A stretch of 21,618 nt of DNA from a virus. Below, in pieces: positions 13,703 through 21,041 of this stretch; the first letter of the stretch is position 1, and every line of letters begins with the position of its first letter. The notes under the pieces were generated by a model. It saw only the letters and a program-made list of their open reading frames with translations, was not told where the DNA came from and did not search any database. Location of the stretch: positions 1 through 21,618 of IMG/VR virus record IMGVR_UViG_3300047335_000171; one strand, 5' to 3'. A program made the translations under genes and the position numbers.

Positions 13703-14287
13703 TCATGTCGTCGGATACCACGGTGCCATATGGATCGTTAAACCGCCATACGCACTCGTCCATGTTCCGGTTGTCGTCATGCCCAAACTATCACCAGGTT
13801 GCAGCGTTAGAACTGTGATATCGTCAGTCAAAGCCAAATCATTCGAAACATAGACCGTCGAGGTCACATCAAACGGTGTGACCACAAGCGAAGTACCAGC
13901 AGATAAGGCTATGCCACTAGCCGATTTGACAATTTGAAACGTACCGGCTGTGCTGCTGATCTGTTCAATACGTGCGTAGATCGCTGTCACAACCAACGGA
14001 AAAGCCGCGATAAAAATCGGCAGGATACTTGGGGTCGTGTTCGTGCCAGCCCAATGCGCACTGGCCGTGATCAATGATGTTAAAGGTGGTAATCCGGTGG
14101 CTGAAATTGTAACATCAACCATCGAATCACTCGCCGTAATGGTGATTCCTGAGCCAGCAATCAAAGATTTAACTGCTAGAATTGGACTTTGAGAATTTCC
14201 AGCCGGAGCCGCGACCAAGCCGACACCGTTCCCGGTAGCCGTCAAACTGACAGATTGAAGACTATTAACCATGTGACGATGATCCAT
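13703..14287 (-). CDS. Probable virion protein, fibre- or collar-like
   Basis: 194 residues with very low charge, dominated by S, T, A, V, G, I and L. It contains SLIAGSGITITASDSMVDV, a G-S-G-I-T-I turn followed by a D...V.IS strand, typical of repeats in phage tail fibres and related trimeric beta proteins. The C-terminal region (about 100-190) looks like a beta-sandwich (YARIEQISSTAGTFQIVKSA, LTLQPGDSLGMTTTGTW). A receptor-binding, head-decoration or collar role is plausible. It is preceded by TTAAATAA 14 nt upstream and has no obvious Shine-Dalgarno. Assignment is by composition and pattern. Confidence 0.6.
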   Translation of the reverse strand: MDHRHMVNSLQSVSLTATGNGVGLVAAPAGNSQSPILAVKSLIAGSGITITASDSMVDVTISATGLPPLTSLITASAHWAGTNTTPSILPIFIAAFPLVVTAIYARIEQISSTAGTFQIVKSASGIALSAGTSLVVTPFDVTSTVYVSNDLALTDDITVLTLQPGDSLGMTTTGTWTSAYGGLTIHMAPWYPTT

Positions 14288-14301
14288 GCGACGAATTTCT
14301 A

Positions 14302-14309
14302 TTATTTAA
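14302..14309 (-). promoter_or_regulatory. Late-promoter-like motif TTAAATAA before the virion-like gene
   Basis: TTAAATAA on the minus strand, 14 nt before the ATG at 14287, in a divergent intergenic region and not part of a stop codon. It has the same spacing as the copies at 4403, 12695 and 17460. Confidence 0.4.
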
Positions 14310-14328
14310 CAGAATCCTAGCATGTCGG

Positions 14329-14357
14329 TTGACACTTCGTGAGAATAGAGATATACA
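14329..14357 (+). promoter_or_regulatory. Sigma70-like promoter for the nucleotidyltransferase
   Basis: TTGACA (14329-14334), 17-nt spacer, TATACA (14352-14357). The hexamers are near consensus with ideal spacing, about 47 nt before the ATG at 14405. The -10 lies in the first copy of a 17-bp direct repeat. Confidence 0.65.
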
Positions 14358-14377
14358 ATCGAGAATAGAGATATACA
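14341..14377. repeat. Two 17-bp direct repeats at the nucleotidyltransferase promoter
   Basis: GAGAATAGAGATATACA occurs perfectly at 14341-14357 and 14361-14377, a 20-bp period (about two helical turns). The first copy contains the -10; the second covers the expected transcription start. It could be a tandem operator or a duplicated -10 region. Confidence 0.75.
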
Positions 14378-14404
14378 GTTGGCTGAATTAGATTAAAGGT
14401 AAAA

Positions 14405-15397
14405 ATGATTATCGCTGAAATTTTATTCGGAAGTTCATTGTATGGCACCGCGACCGCGACGTCGGATATTGACGTGAAAACGGTTTTCGTTCCACCGGTT
14501 CGCCAAATTCTTTTGAATCGCATACGAATACATGAAAGCAATCGCCGCGAGAAAGCTCAGGGTGAAAAGAATATCGCTGGCGAAATCGACATTGAGTCAT
14601 TTGCTTTTCATCATTATCTAACCCTTCTCGCAGAAGGTCAAACCTTGGCGCTCGATATGCTGTTCGCGCCGGATTGGGCCATGCAGCGAGCCCCTCACCC
14701 AGTATGGAAAGAATTGGTCGATAATCGACATCTCTTGGTTAGCCGACAGGCAGCAAAATTTGTCAACTATTGCCGCGATCAAGCGCGGAAATATGGCATT
14801 AAAGGCTCACGCATTCATGCTCTACGGATGTTAGTGGCTTGGTTTGATCTGGAAATTAATCGTGTTGGTCCGAACGCACGATTGCGTGATGTGGCAGATA
14901 CTCTCCCTGACTGGATTTCCAGTCATGGAATCGAACACACTCAAATCATTATGATCAAACAGGCGAACGGTGGTGAAGCACCGCATTTGGAATGTTGTGA
15001 TAAAAAAGCACCATTCACTGTTACCTTGAAAAATGCTCAGGTAATCTACGCGACCGCTTTAGCCGAATATGGTGATCGTGCGTTGATGGCTGAGTCGAAT
15101 GAAGGCGTTGATTGGAAAGCCTGCTCGCATGCAGTTCGTATCGGCTATGAAGCTCTTGAATTTCTCAACACTGGCTGGATTACATTTCCTCGACCGGATG
15201 CCGCTCATTTGCTGGCTATCAAGCACGGTCAGATTCCGTACCAAGATGTTGCTCAGGAAATCGAGTCACTGATGGATCAAGTGGTAGCAGCACAGGCAAC
15301 GTCAAATCTCCCGGATAAACCGAATTATGAATACATCGATAATATCGTGTGCCGTGTTTATGGCGAAGCTGTGCAAAAAGCACCGCCATTTGCTTAA
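14405..15397 (+). CDS. RlaP/YcgL-like nucleotidyltransferase (DNA polymerase beta superfamily)
   Basis: 330 residues. The N-terminus carries the signature of the polymerase-beta fold, GSSLYGTATATSDIDVK (G9, S10, then D21 and D23 as metal ligands). A further acidic residue set in EIDIESFAFHHY (around 61-72) would supply the third carboxylate. The rest is helical, with FVNYCRDQARKYGIKGSR and RIGYEALEFLNTG, matching the large family of predicted nucleotidyltransferases that includes B. subtilis YcgL and the RNA-ligase-associated RlaP proteins. Such proteins are widespread in phages; family context suggests nucleotide addition to RNA ends. AAAGG precedes the ATG. It is transcribed from its own promoter and converges with the metallophosphoesterase gene 24 bp away. 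Confidence 0.85.
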   Translation: MIIAEILFGSSLYGTATATSDIDVKTVFVPPVRQILLNRIRIHESNRREKAQGEKNIAGEIDIESFAFHHYLTLLAEGQTLALDMLFAPDWAMQRAPHPVWKELVDNRHLLVSRQAAKFVNYCRDQARKYGIKGSRIHALRMLVAWFDLEINRVGPNARLRDVADTLPDWISSHGIEHTQIIMIKQANGGEAPHLECCDKKAPFTVTLKNAQVIYATALAEYGDRALMAESNEGVDWKACSHAVRIGYEALEFLNTGWITFPRPDAAHLLAIKHGQIPYQDVAQEIESLMDQVVAAQATSNLPDKPNYEYIDNIVCRVYGEAVQKAPPFA

Positions 15398-15421
15398 ATC
15401 CGCATTGGCATATGGATCGGA

Positions 15422-16222
15422 CTATGAATTCAAGATGATCACTTTTCCATAACTTTTTGTTTCCACAGAGTTGCCACTCACATAGCCAGTCTGATTGCTG
15501 ACAAAACGCGTTGTGCCGATCACTTGATCAACGCAATGATGCGTATGTCCCCAGACAACAAGGGCGACGTCATCGCGAGTAAAAACATCTTCGAGACGCG
15601 AACAAAAACAGGGTGATAAAGCGTCATTCAGGAACCGTACATGGGCACCGAAGCTTACCGGCGCATGATGGGTCAGTACGATCGTCAAACCGTCATACGG
15701 CTTCTCTAGCTCTGCTAGCAGCCATTGTTTATCAACCGCATGCATATCAACTGTATCCTGCGGCACCAGCAGACGATCGCCGTAACGGATCAGTCGAAAA
15801 TCATTCAATCCACGCTTGGCGGACAGCATGTTGACAATTGGGTCTCCAAACAGAGCAAAATCCGTCCATAGCGTCGCCCCGAGAACGCGAAGTTTTTGAT
15901 CTTTAATGAGAAATTCACGGCTTTCGCGGTTCAAAAATGAAACATTTGTGCAATATGCACGATCACGGATCAAACCAACCGTGTTGATATATTCACGCGA
16001 ATAGAATTCGTGATTGCCTGCGACTAAACAGATTTGCTGATCAGGAAACAAAGTTTGCGCTGTCTGGACACTGTCCGGACCATTATCGATGTCACCAGCC
16101 AAAAGCAACACATCGACATCGGCCAGTTCCGTCCGCAATCGATCACCGATAACCGCGAACTGTTTCGGCGACCAAAATTCAGCATGGAGATCAGACACGA
16201 TTCCGATTTTGATATCTGTCAT
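15422..16222 (-). CDS. Calcineurin-like metallophosphoesterase
   Basis: 266 residues from the ATG at 16222; upstream TTG codons to 16237 are possible, but the family motif starts best at MTDIKIG. All five motifs of the binuclear-metal phosphoesterase fold are intact: SDLH (D11, H13), AGDID, GNHE, THHAP and GHTHH. Similar proteins hydrolyse phosphomonoesters, phosphodiesters or nucleotides; the substrate cannot be told from sequence. No Shine-Dalgarno is seen, and the start lies 13 bp after the T tract of a strong terminator, so the source of its transcript is unclear. It converges with the nucleotidyltransferase gene. Confidence 0.9.
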   Translation of the reverse strand: MTDIKIGIVSDLHAEFWSPKQFAVIGDRLRTELADVDVLLLAGDIDNGPDSVQTAQTLFPDQQICLVAGNHEFYSREYINTVGLIRDRAYCTNVSFLNRESREFLIKDQKLRVLGATLWTDFALFGDPIVNMLSAKRGLNDFRLIRYGDRLLVPQDTVDMHAVDKQWLLAELEKPYDGLTIVLTHHAPVSFGAHVRFLNDALSPCFCSRLEDVFTRDDVALVVWGHTHHCVDQVIGTTRFVSNQTGYVSGNSVETKSYGKVIILNS

Positions 16223-16235
16223 GGACACATTCAAC

Positions 16236-16270
16236 AAAAAAATCCCGCGTTCATTTAAAATGGACGCGGG
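16236..16270 (-). terminator. Rho-independent terminator
   Basis: Minus strand: CCCGCGT (16270-16264) and ACGCGGG (16250-16244) pair around an A/T-rich loop that itself contains CATT/AATG pairing. Seven T's follow after one A (16242-16236). It should end transcription from the 16368-17446 genes, only 13 bp before the next start codon. Confidence 0.9.
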
Positions 16271-16304
16271 GAGGTTATATGGGGAGGAATTGCCTTCATC
16301 GCTG

Positions 16305-16345
16305 ATGACAATATCGTCATTCTAATTTCAGACATAACTGTCTGA
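16305..16345 (-). other. Two small perfect hairpins upstream of the terminator
   Basis: TCAGACA-TAAC-TGTCTGA (16328-16345) and ATGAC-AATATC-GTCAT (16305-16320) lie in the 3' region of the 16368 gene transcript. Neither has a T tract. They may protect the 3' end, together with the terminator. No gene is seen here. Confidence 0.4.
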
Positions 16346-16367
16346 CAAGACAAAATTATCGTTTCAA

Positions 16368-17102
16368 TCAAATAAAACGGTTGATCTTGCCTGTGAATTC
16401 AGAATGTGGGGAATCTTCAGTTCCATTCTCCGGAAGTTCATCTACAATTGGCGTTTCAGCCAATAACGATTCCAAGGTCATTTGCATTGGATCATGAATC
16501 GTTCCAGAATAATGGGCGATACCGGCACTTTCTTGTGGCGATAATTGCTGGACTGGTCGTGCAGACGGATCAAAGCCATAGGCGGCGTCTCGCTTCTTCT
16601 TCGCCTCAGCTTCCAACATGCGCGCTTCCAACAACAAATTTTGCGCAATATTACGCTTCTGTTCAGCGCTTTCAGCACGCATATTTTGATCATGACGATT
16701 GAACTTTTCACTTTGCTGCTTGTACAAAGCTTCGTCCGGCGTGCGTGTATGACGCCCTAGTTGAGTTAGAATATCACTCAACTTGATCGGCTGATTGGGC
16801 AACGGCAGCATCAAAACTCGATATACTGGGACAGCAACAAGCATGGCTTGTTCATGCAACGTTGCCAAGATATCCTTGCCAGTATCAGGCATCAGCCGAC
16901 GCGACAGCGCCAAGGCAAAACATTCTTCGTTCTGACCTTCAGGGCTTTTCAACACATCCATCACTGCCTGTTCATAACGCGGCGGTAAAGTATCCGTCGG
17001 AATAACCAAGGCATGATCTTCGCGATTGGGAATCTGCATAAAGGCCACAACACATCGCTGGTCAGTGTTGGCAATTTTGCCAACGTGTCTCATCATATCC
17101 AT
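16368..17102 (-). CDS. Hypothetical phage protein with a conserved-looking N-terminal domain
   Basis: 244 residues from the ATG at 17102; a TTG at 17105 is spaced slightly better from AAGGA and could be the true start. The N-terminal half (about 1-120) looks like a compact alpha/beta domain (RCVVAFMQIP, ALVIPTDTLPPRYEQAVMDV, ECFALALSRRLMPDTG, ILATLHEQAMLVAVPVYRVLMLP). A charged helical region (about 125-170, many E, K, Q and R) follows, then an acidic, probably disordered C-terminus. The pattern is reminiscent of uncharacterised proteins of T4-like phages, but I cannot name one. It is co-directional with the small gene upstream and is terminated at 16236-16270. Confidence 0.7.
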   Translation of the reverse strand: MDMMRHVGKIANTDQRCVVAFMQIPNREDHALVIPTDTLPPRYEQAVMDVLKSPEGQNEECFALALSRRLMPDTGKDILATLHEQAMLVAVPVYRVLMLPLPNQPIKLSDILTQLGRHTRTPDEALYKQQSEKFNRHDQNMRAESAEQKRNIAQNLLLEARMLEAEAKKKRDAAYGFDPSARPVQQLSPQESAGIAHYSGTIHDPMQMTLESLLAETPIVDELPENGTEDSPHSEFTGKINRFI

Positions 17103-17122
17103 CAAATAAAAATTCCTTTAAT

Positions 17123-17446
17123 TTATGTACGAGCGGACATCCGTCCACCACGCTGACGACGTGCATGCGTCATCTTTGGTTTGGTTGTTTCTTCAACCAT
17201 CACATCTGACTCGTCAGCCAAAGCTTCGAGAGGTTGATCTGTGGTTTCTTCTGTCGGTTCGCTGGGTGTCGGGTTGGCAATTGCAGCAGCGGCAGTGCTG
17301 AACATGTCTAGCCGATCGCGCAGAGCAAGGATTTGCCGAATATTCTCCCACCCACGAAATGCGCCTTGATCGCACGCATGATCGATGACTTTAACTGCAT
17401 CGGAAATATCAGTGACGTTTAGATTAACAGGAGGCTGATCAGACAT
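17123..17446 (-). CDS. Small hypothetical protein with N-terminal helical domain and basic tail
   Basis: 107 residues. The first 50 contain VNLNVTDISDAVKVIDHAC, GAFRGWENIRQ and ALRDRLDMF. This helical pattern (IDxA..RGAF.G.E...L..LRDRL) is seen in small uncharacterised proteins of many myoviruses. The second half is low-complexity, rich in E, P and T, and ends in a basic segment (ARRQRGGRMSART). An AAAGG precedes the ATG, and a CTAAATAA motif overlaps the stop of the HNH gene 13 nt upstream. Function is unknown. Confidence 0.7.
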   Translation of the reverse strand: MSDQPPVNLNVTDISDAVKVIDHACDQGAFRGWENIRQILALRDRLDMFSTAAAAIANPTPSEPTEETTDQPLEALADESDVMVEETTKPKMTHARRQRGGRMSART

Positions 17447-17459
17447 TGAAATATAACCT

Positions 17460-17467
17460 TTATTTAG
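17460..17467 (-). promoter_or_regulatory. Late-promoter-like motif CTAAATAA at the HNH/hypothetical junction
   Basis: CTAAATAA on the minus strand, 13 nt before the ATG at 17446. Its TAA (17466-17464) is also the stop codon of the HNH gene, so selection for the stop could explain part of the match. Confidence 0.3.
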
Positions 17468-18072
17468 GAGTTACAAAATTCTAGTGAAACGTCTTCGCTG
17501 GTGTCAACATTAATGTTGCCTAGACGAACTAAATCTGGTGACCAGTGAAGATACAGATTCCAACTCGGATGTGGCACGAAGATTGGAAATTTTCGCATAT
17601 TTCGAACCAACTGACCTATTGTTGGAATATAGGGTTTATTCGCAGGCTGTATTTTTGTATTGCAGCCACGCTTTCCATTACATGAAGAGCACGCAGCAGA
17701 ACAATTGTCGTATGTCGTTCGACCGCCATATACTTTCGGCAGCACATGATCGATCGTCAGATTATGCCGCTCGAATTGTTGCAAGCAATATTGGCATTGA
17801 AAATTATCTCTTAGAAATATTAAGTGCGCGGCTGGTTGCTCGTTGTTAGCCACCCAAGTGCGAAAGCCTTTGACTTGTCGTCGTAACATAACCACGGCTG
17901 GAACTTCGATTGTAATGCTTGGACTGTGGACGAAACGATCCTCATAGACATGCAAAACGTCAACAACATCAAGCCACATGAGACGAACGGCATTTTGCCA
18001 AGAAATTGATGATAATGGCACCCAGTTGACCGGCGCGACATCAGCATTCAACAGTAAAACTTCGCTTGGCAT
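17464..18072 (-). CDS. HNH endonuclease
   Basis: 202 residues. The HNH core shows a zinc knuckle pair CQYC (C93, C96) and CSSC (C128, C131), LTIDHVLPKVYGG (D108, H109), and N123 and N132 in DNCSAACSSCNGKRG, matching active HNH nucleases. The N-terminal 75 residues (LLLNADVAPVNWVPLSSISW, AVRLMWLDVVDVL, RQVKGFRTWV) follow the pattern of a common stand-alone HNH family in phages and bacteria. It could be a homing endonuclease, a packaging-associated nuclease, or act on host DNA. It starts 2 bp after the stop of the phosphatase gene, so the two are surely co-transcribed and perhaps functionally linked. Confidence 0.9.
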   Translation of the reverse strand: MPSEVLLLNADVAPVNWVPLSSISWQNAVRLMWLDVVDVLHVYEDRFVHSPSITIEVPAVVMLRRQVKGFRTWVANNEQPAAHLIFLRDNFQCQYCLQQFERHNLTIDHVLPKVYGGRTTYDNCSAACSSCNGKRGCNTKIQPANKPYIPTIGQLVRNMRKFPIFVPHPSWNLYLHWSPDLVRLGNINVDTSEDVSLEFCNS

Positions 18073-18074
18073 AA

Positions 18075-19172
18075 TTAATATTGCTTAAAGCATTCAAGTG
18101 TTAAGGCATCTTCATGAAATCTGAGATCGGCGGTGGATAATTTGCCGCCTTTACCAGAACCGGTGTCAAGAAAAACCACCTTACCGCCCAGTGTTCCCGT
18201 CATTACCAAAGGAAATTGTGAAACGATATCATGACCGACGATCACCATTCGATCCGCTGGAACCGTATCGACCCAACGATGCGTTCGATTAAATCGACCG
18301 GACGATTGATCAGTTTCACCGTAGAGCGCAAATTGCTCAATCGCACCTGATTCTGGGTTTGATGACCACAGACTCGGATGGGCAGCCGCATGCATGATCG
18401 AAATATGACCGATCTGCTGTATAAGGGCCGCATGGGATAACAAGGCGCGAAACCGACCCGTCCATTGACTGCGTTCCCGCGCGGTCAACGCTTCCAGCGC
18501 ATCGATCGTAACTTTATTGCCTTCGCTAATGCGAAGATTATGCGCGTGATCCAAATATCGTGCGATTTTGCGCTCATGATTGGCAAGTACCATAGAGGCT
18601 TCGCCGTGCATGACGGCATGATGGACAATCTCGACAACCTCCAGCGCGTGCTTGCCGTAATCTACAATATCACCGAGCAGCCAGACAAAATGCTGTCGAG
18701 ACCGTGCCCATTCTAATGCCTGTTGTAAGGCTTCCAATTCACCATGCACATCGCCGATGATTGTCATGCCAGCAAATCGTTTAGCTCGCAAATGAGCGTG
18801 CAAATCGACCGGCAAAGGCAATATCGGCTGCATGGTTGCATAGGCGCGAATATGCACCGTGCCGCTTTCAGGACGTGGCCCCAGCATATAAACATAGGCA
18901 CCCTGTCCAGCGGCCAGATTGACGAGCTGACGACGCTGATCCATTGTCAATCCGGTGATCGGCACGACGGCGCGTTCACCGAGACTGAGTTTTAGAGCGA
19001 CACGATGCCGCAATTCATTATACATGATCGAAATGAGATCATGACGTCTGGATGATCCCACGAGCTGATGCGAGATACTGTCTAAATCGACTATCTCATG
19101 TGGCTCGAACACATCAAGGCGATGCAAACTCTCGCATAAAATCAAACTGTGAAGTGGAATTACATAATGCAC
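18075..19172 (-). CDS. Pnkp-like protein: degenerate kinase domain fused to an intact metallophosphatase
   Basis: 365 residues from a GTG at 19172 with GAGG 8 nt upstream. The C-terminal two thirds are a Ser/Thr-phosphatase-type binuclear-metal enzyme: GDVHG (140-144), GDIVDYG (167-173), ANHE (197-200, where GNHE is usual), HAAAHPSLW and GHD, all metal ligands present. This arrangement resembles the central phosphatase of bacterial polynucleotide kinase-phosphatase. Residues 1-100 follow the layout of its kinase domain (EIVDLDSISHQLVG, YNELRHRVALKLSLGERAVV, LTMDQRRQLVNLA). However, the P-loop GxxGxGKS is absent: LILCES leads straight on, with no glycine-lysine. It should therefore be a phosphatase with a pseudo-kinase. 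It is probably involved in nucleic-acid end healing; protein phosphatase activity is the alternative. Confidence 0.8.
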   Translation of the reverse strand: MHYVIPLHSLILCESLHRLDVFEPHEIVDLDSISHQLVGSSRRHDLISIMYNELRHRVALKLSLGERAVVPITGLTMDQRRQLVNLAAGQGAYVYMLGPRPESGTVHIRAYATMQPILPLPVDLHAHLRAKRFAGMTIIGDVHGELEALQQALEWARSRQHFVWLLGDIVDYGKHALEVVEIVHHAVMHGEASMVLANHERKIARYLDHAHNLRISEGNKVTIDALEALTARERSQWTGRFRALLSHAALIQQIGHISIMHAAAHPSLWSSNPESGAIEQFALYGETDQSSGRFNRTHRWVDTVPADRMVIVGHDIVSQFPLVMTGTLGGKVVFLDTGSGKGGKLSTADLRFHEDALTLECFKQY

Positions 19173-19237
19173 GATAACAGCCTCGGTCTGTATTTACTCC
19201 AACGTTAAATGGTTTAAAACTATAAGCGAAACATGCA

Positions 19238-19259
19238 TTTTAAACTGCTAGTTCAGCAG
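19238..19259 (-). terminator. Weak terminator-like hairpin after the MazG-like gene
   Basis: Minus strand CTGCT (19259-19255) pairs with AGCAG (19249-19245) around a 5-nt loop, followed by TTTAAAA. It lies just after the stop at 19262. The stem is short and the T run is only three, so termination would be partial. Confidence 0.35.
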
Positions 19260-19261
19260 GT

Positions 19262-19792
19262 TTACACGTCATGTGTCACGATTTTCATCTTCTTCCGGTT
19301 GGCATCCCATTTTTCCAATTTGCGATTGATGTCAAATTCTAATCGGCGTTCAATTTGGTCTGGTTGATCAAGATCTGCAAACGTCGTCAGATTCAGATAG
19401 CATATCGCCGTAATAATGCGTGCCAAATCATCGCGTCCTCGGCTGTTGATGAATTGGCCGAGCAAAACACCAAAATGCAACAAAAACCCTTCACTGAATG
19501 GCAGGCCAGCCGACTCCGGTAAAATTGGCGGTAAAACCGTAGCAAGTTCAGTTTCTCCGGACAATAATGTCCAGCCAATATCAACTGCAACAATGAAACA
19601 GTCGGTTAGTTCTTCTCGCACATCAGCCCAAGTTTTGTTTTTCGCATTGGCTGGTGATGTGACATTCAGGTAGGCTTGTGTAGCTTCGCCATATTCCTCA
19701 ATTAACTTGAGGATACGACGATTCAAATTCGCGATCGAACGATTCGGATTCGCATCGCGTATCGCTTCGGCTAAACGTTCGAGTAATTCCAT
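19262..19792 (-). CDS. MazG-like nucleotide pyrophosphohydrolase
   Basis: 176 residues. The catalytic EXXE-X(n)-EXXD pattern of the MazG/all-alpha NTP pyrophosphohydrolase fold is present as EYGE (E33, E36) and ELTD (E61, D64), within helices LKLIEEYGEATQAYL and WADVREELTDCFIVAVDI. The extra C-terminal helices complete the fold. These enzymes hydrolyse (d)NTPs to (d)NMPs. In phages they may clean the nucleotide pool, feed dUMP towards thymidylate synthesis, or affect alarmones. AGGA precedes the ATG, and the gene is divergent from thyX, which would use dUMP. Confidence 0.85.
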   Translation of the reverse strand: MELLERLAEAIRDANPNRSIANLNRRILKLIEEYGEATQAYLNVTSPANAKNKTWADVREELTDCFIVAVDIGWTLLSGETELATVLPPILPESAGLPFSEGFLLHFGVLLGQFINSRGRDDLARIITAICYLNLTTFADLDQPDQIERRLEFDINRKLEKWDANRKKMKIVTHDV

Positions 19793-19847
19793 AAAGTCTT
19801 CCTATATCCTAGTTCCTATGAGTTTATCCCAAAAAATCATTTTGCGC

Positions 19848-19853
19848 TATAAT
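19848..19853 (+). promoter_or_regulatory. Consensus -10 box upstream of thyX
   Basis: TATAAT, perfect, 45 nt before the thyX ATG in the divergent gap. No good -35 hexamer is seen at 16-18 nt upstream, so activity may depend on an activator. Confidence 0.4.
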
Positions 19854-19898
19854 GATCGAACGGACTACATATGATCTCGTAATATTAGAGACAGCGAT

Positions 19899-20810
19899 AT
19901 GACCACTCAAAATGAAGTTTTAGACAATCCTAAGTATCTGCCACTGCTTGATTATGGTTTTGTCGGGCTGACCGATTCTATGGGAAATGATGCTTCGATT
20001 GTTAAAGCGGCACGTGTCTCATACGGCACTGGCACGAAATCCGTCTCGGAAGATCGCGGTCTGATCCGCTATCTGCTGCGACATCATCATTCCTCACCGA
20101 TCGAGCAAGTTTCATTTCAGTTTCACATAAAAATTCCAATCTTTGTCGCCAGACAACTACTCAGACATCGGACTGCGAGCGCGAATGAGTACTCGGCTCG
20201 TTACTCGATTATGTCCGATGAATTCTATCTGCCTGATGCATCACATATTGAGCCACAAAGCACGACAAACAAACAAGGCCGTGCAGGCAGTATCGATGAC
20301 CATTCGAAGGAAGGTGTGCGGTGGCTGATGCAAACCGCCTACGAAACTTCCTACGCCACTTACAAAACACTTTTGGGCCAACGCGATGAACAGGTCATGG
20401 TTCATTATGATCCCTATGGCGATAATCCTTTATTAACCGAAGAGTTTCCAGGCATCGCACGCGAACTAGCAAGAACTGTTCTGCCAGTAGCAAACTACAC
20501 CGAATGCTATTGGAAATCGGATCTTTCGAATCTGTTCAAGTTGCTCAAACTGCGTCGCGACAGTCATGCGCAATATGAAATTCGCGTATTGGCAGATGCG
20601 ATGTATCGGCTTATCCAGCCGATCGTGCCGCTGGCTTGTGAAGCATTCACGGACTACATGATGGAAGCCGTGACTCTCTCGCGCATGGAAGTCGCACTAT
20701 TGCGCGATTTGCTAGCCAAACAAGATAAAATCACGGATGAAGACGCTCAGGCGCATGGACTGACAAAGCGTGAAATCAGTGAATTCCGCCGTCGATTCTA
20801 TTCGGATTGA
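19899..20810 (+). CDS. thyX: Flavin-dependent thymidylate synthase ThyX
   Basis: 303 residues. The ThyX signature RHR-X7-S is exact (R89, H90, R91 and S99 in RHRTASANEYSARY). Other family features are present: SSPIEQVSFQFHIKIPIFVARQ upstream, and ARTVLPVANYTECYWKSDLSNLFKLLKLR downstream (about 192-220), which binds flavin and substrate. The enzyme methylates dUMP to dTMP using methylenetetrahydrofolate, FAD and NADPH, supplying dTTP for phage replication. The length is slightly above the usual 220-250, from the insert at about 113-135. The last 13 bp overlap the convergent gene at 20798. Confidence 0.97.
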   Translation: MTTQNEVLDNPKYLPLLDYGFVGLTDSMGNDASIVKAARVSYGTGTKSVSEDRGLIRYLLRHHHSSPIEQVSFQFHIKIPIFVARQLLRHRTASANEYSARYSIMSDEFYLPDASHIEPQSTTNKQGRAGSIDDHSKEGVRWLMQTAYETSYATYKTLLGQRDEQVMVHYDPYGDNPLLTEEFPGIARELARTVLPVANYTECYWKSDLSNLFKLLKLRRDSHAQYEIRVLADAMYRLIQPIVPLACEAFTDYMMEAVTLSRMEVALLRDLLAKQDKITDEDAQAHGLTKREISEFRRRFYSD

Positions 20811-21031
20811 GCCAGCAATCCCCATTTGCTAATATCACAGCCTTTTGCTGGGATTAAAGCAATAGCACAAAAGACGATTCCGGTGACTGACTTGGTCACC
20901 GGACCCGACTTGGTTCCGTGCTCGCCGGCTGGATATTGTTTGACAAATTCAGCGACACTCTCGGCTAGAGCATCCGGATTTTGATCCAATATATACACAA
21001 CGACCGGCAAGCGGGCTGTTTTTGGTCCCAT
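20798..21031 (-). CDS. Small hypothetical protein
   Basis: 77 residues from an ATG at 21031, 10 nt after the stop of the upstream gene. A longer frame to 21271 would overlap that gene by 230 bp and is unlikely. The first part (RLPVVVYILDQNPDALAESVAEF) reads as a strand and helix; the last part is hydrophobic with a single segment (VTGIVFCAIALIPAKG). No ribosome binding site is evident, so translation may depend on reinitiation. The stop overlaps the end of thyX by 13 bp. The family is unknown. Confidence 0.5.
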   Translation of the reverse strand: MGPKTARLPVVVYILDQNPDALAESVAEFVKQYPAGEHGTKSGPVTKSVTGIVFCAIALIPAKGCDISKWGLLAQSE

Positions 21032-21041
21032 CCAAATTTCG

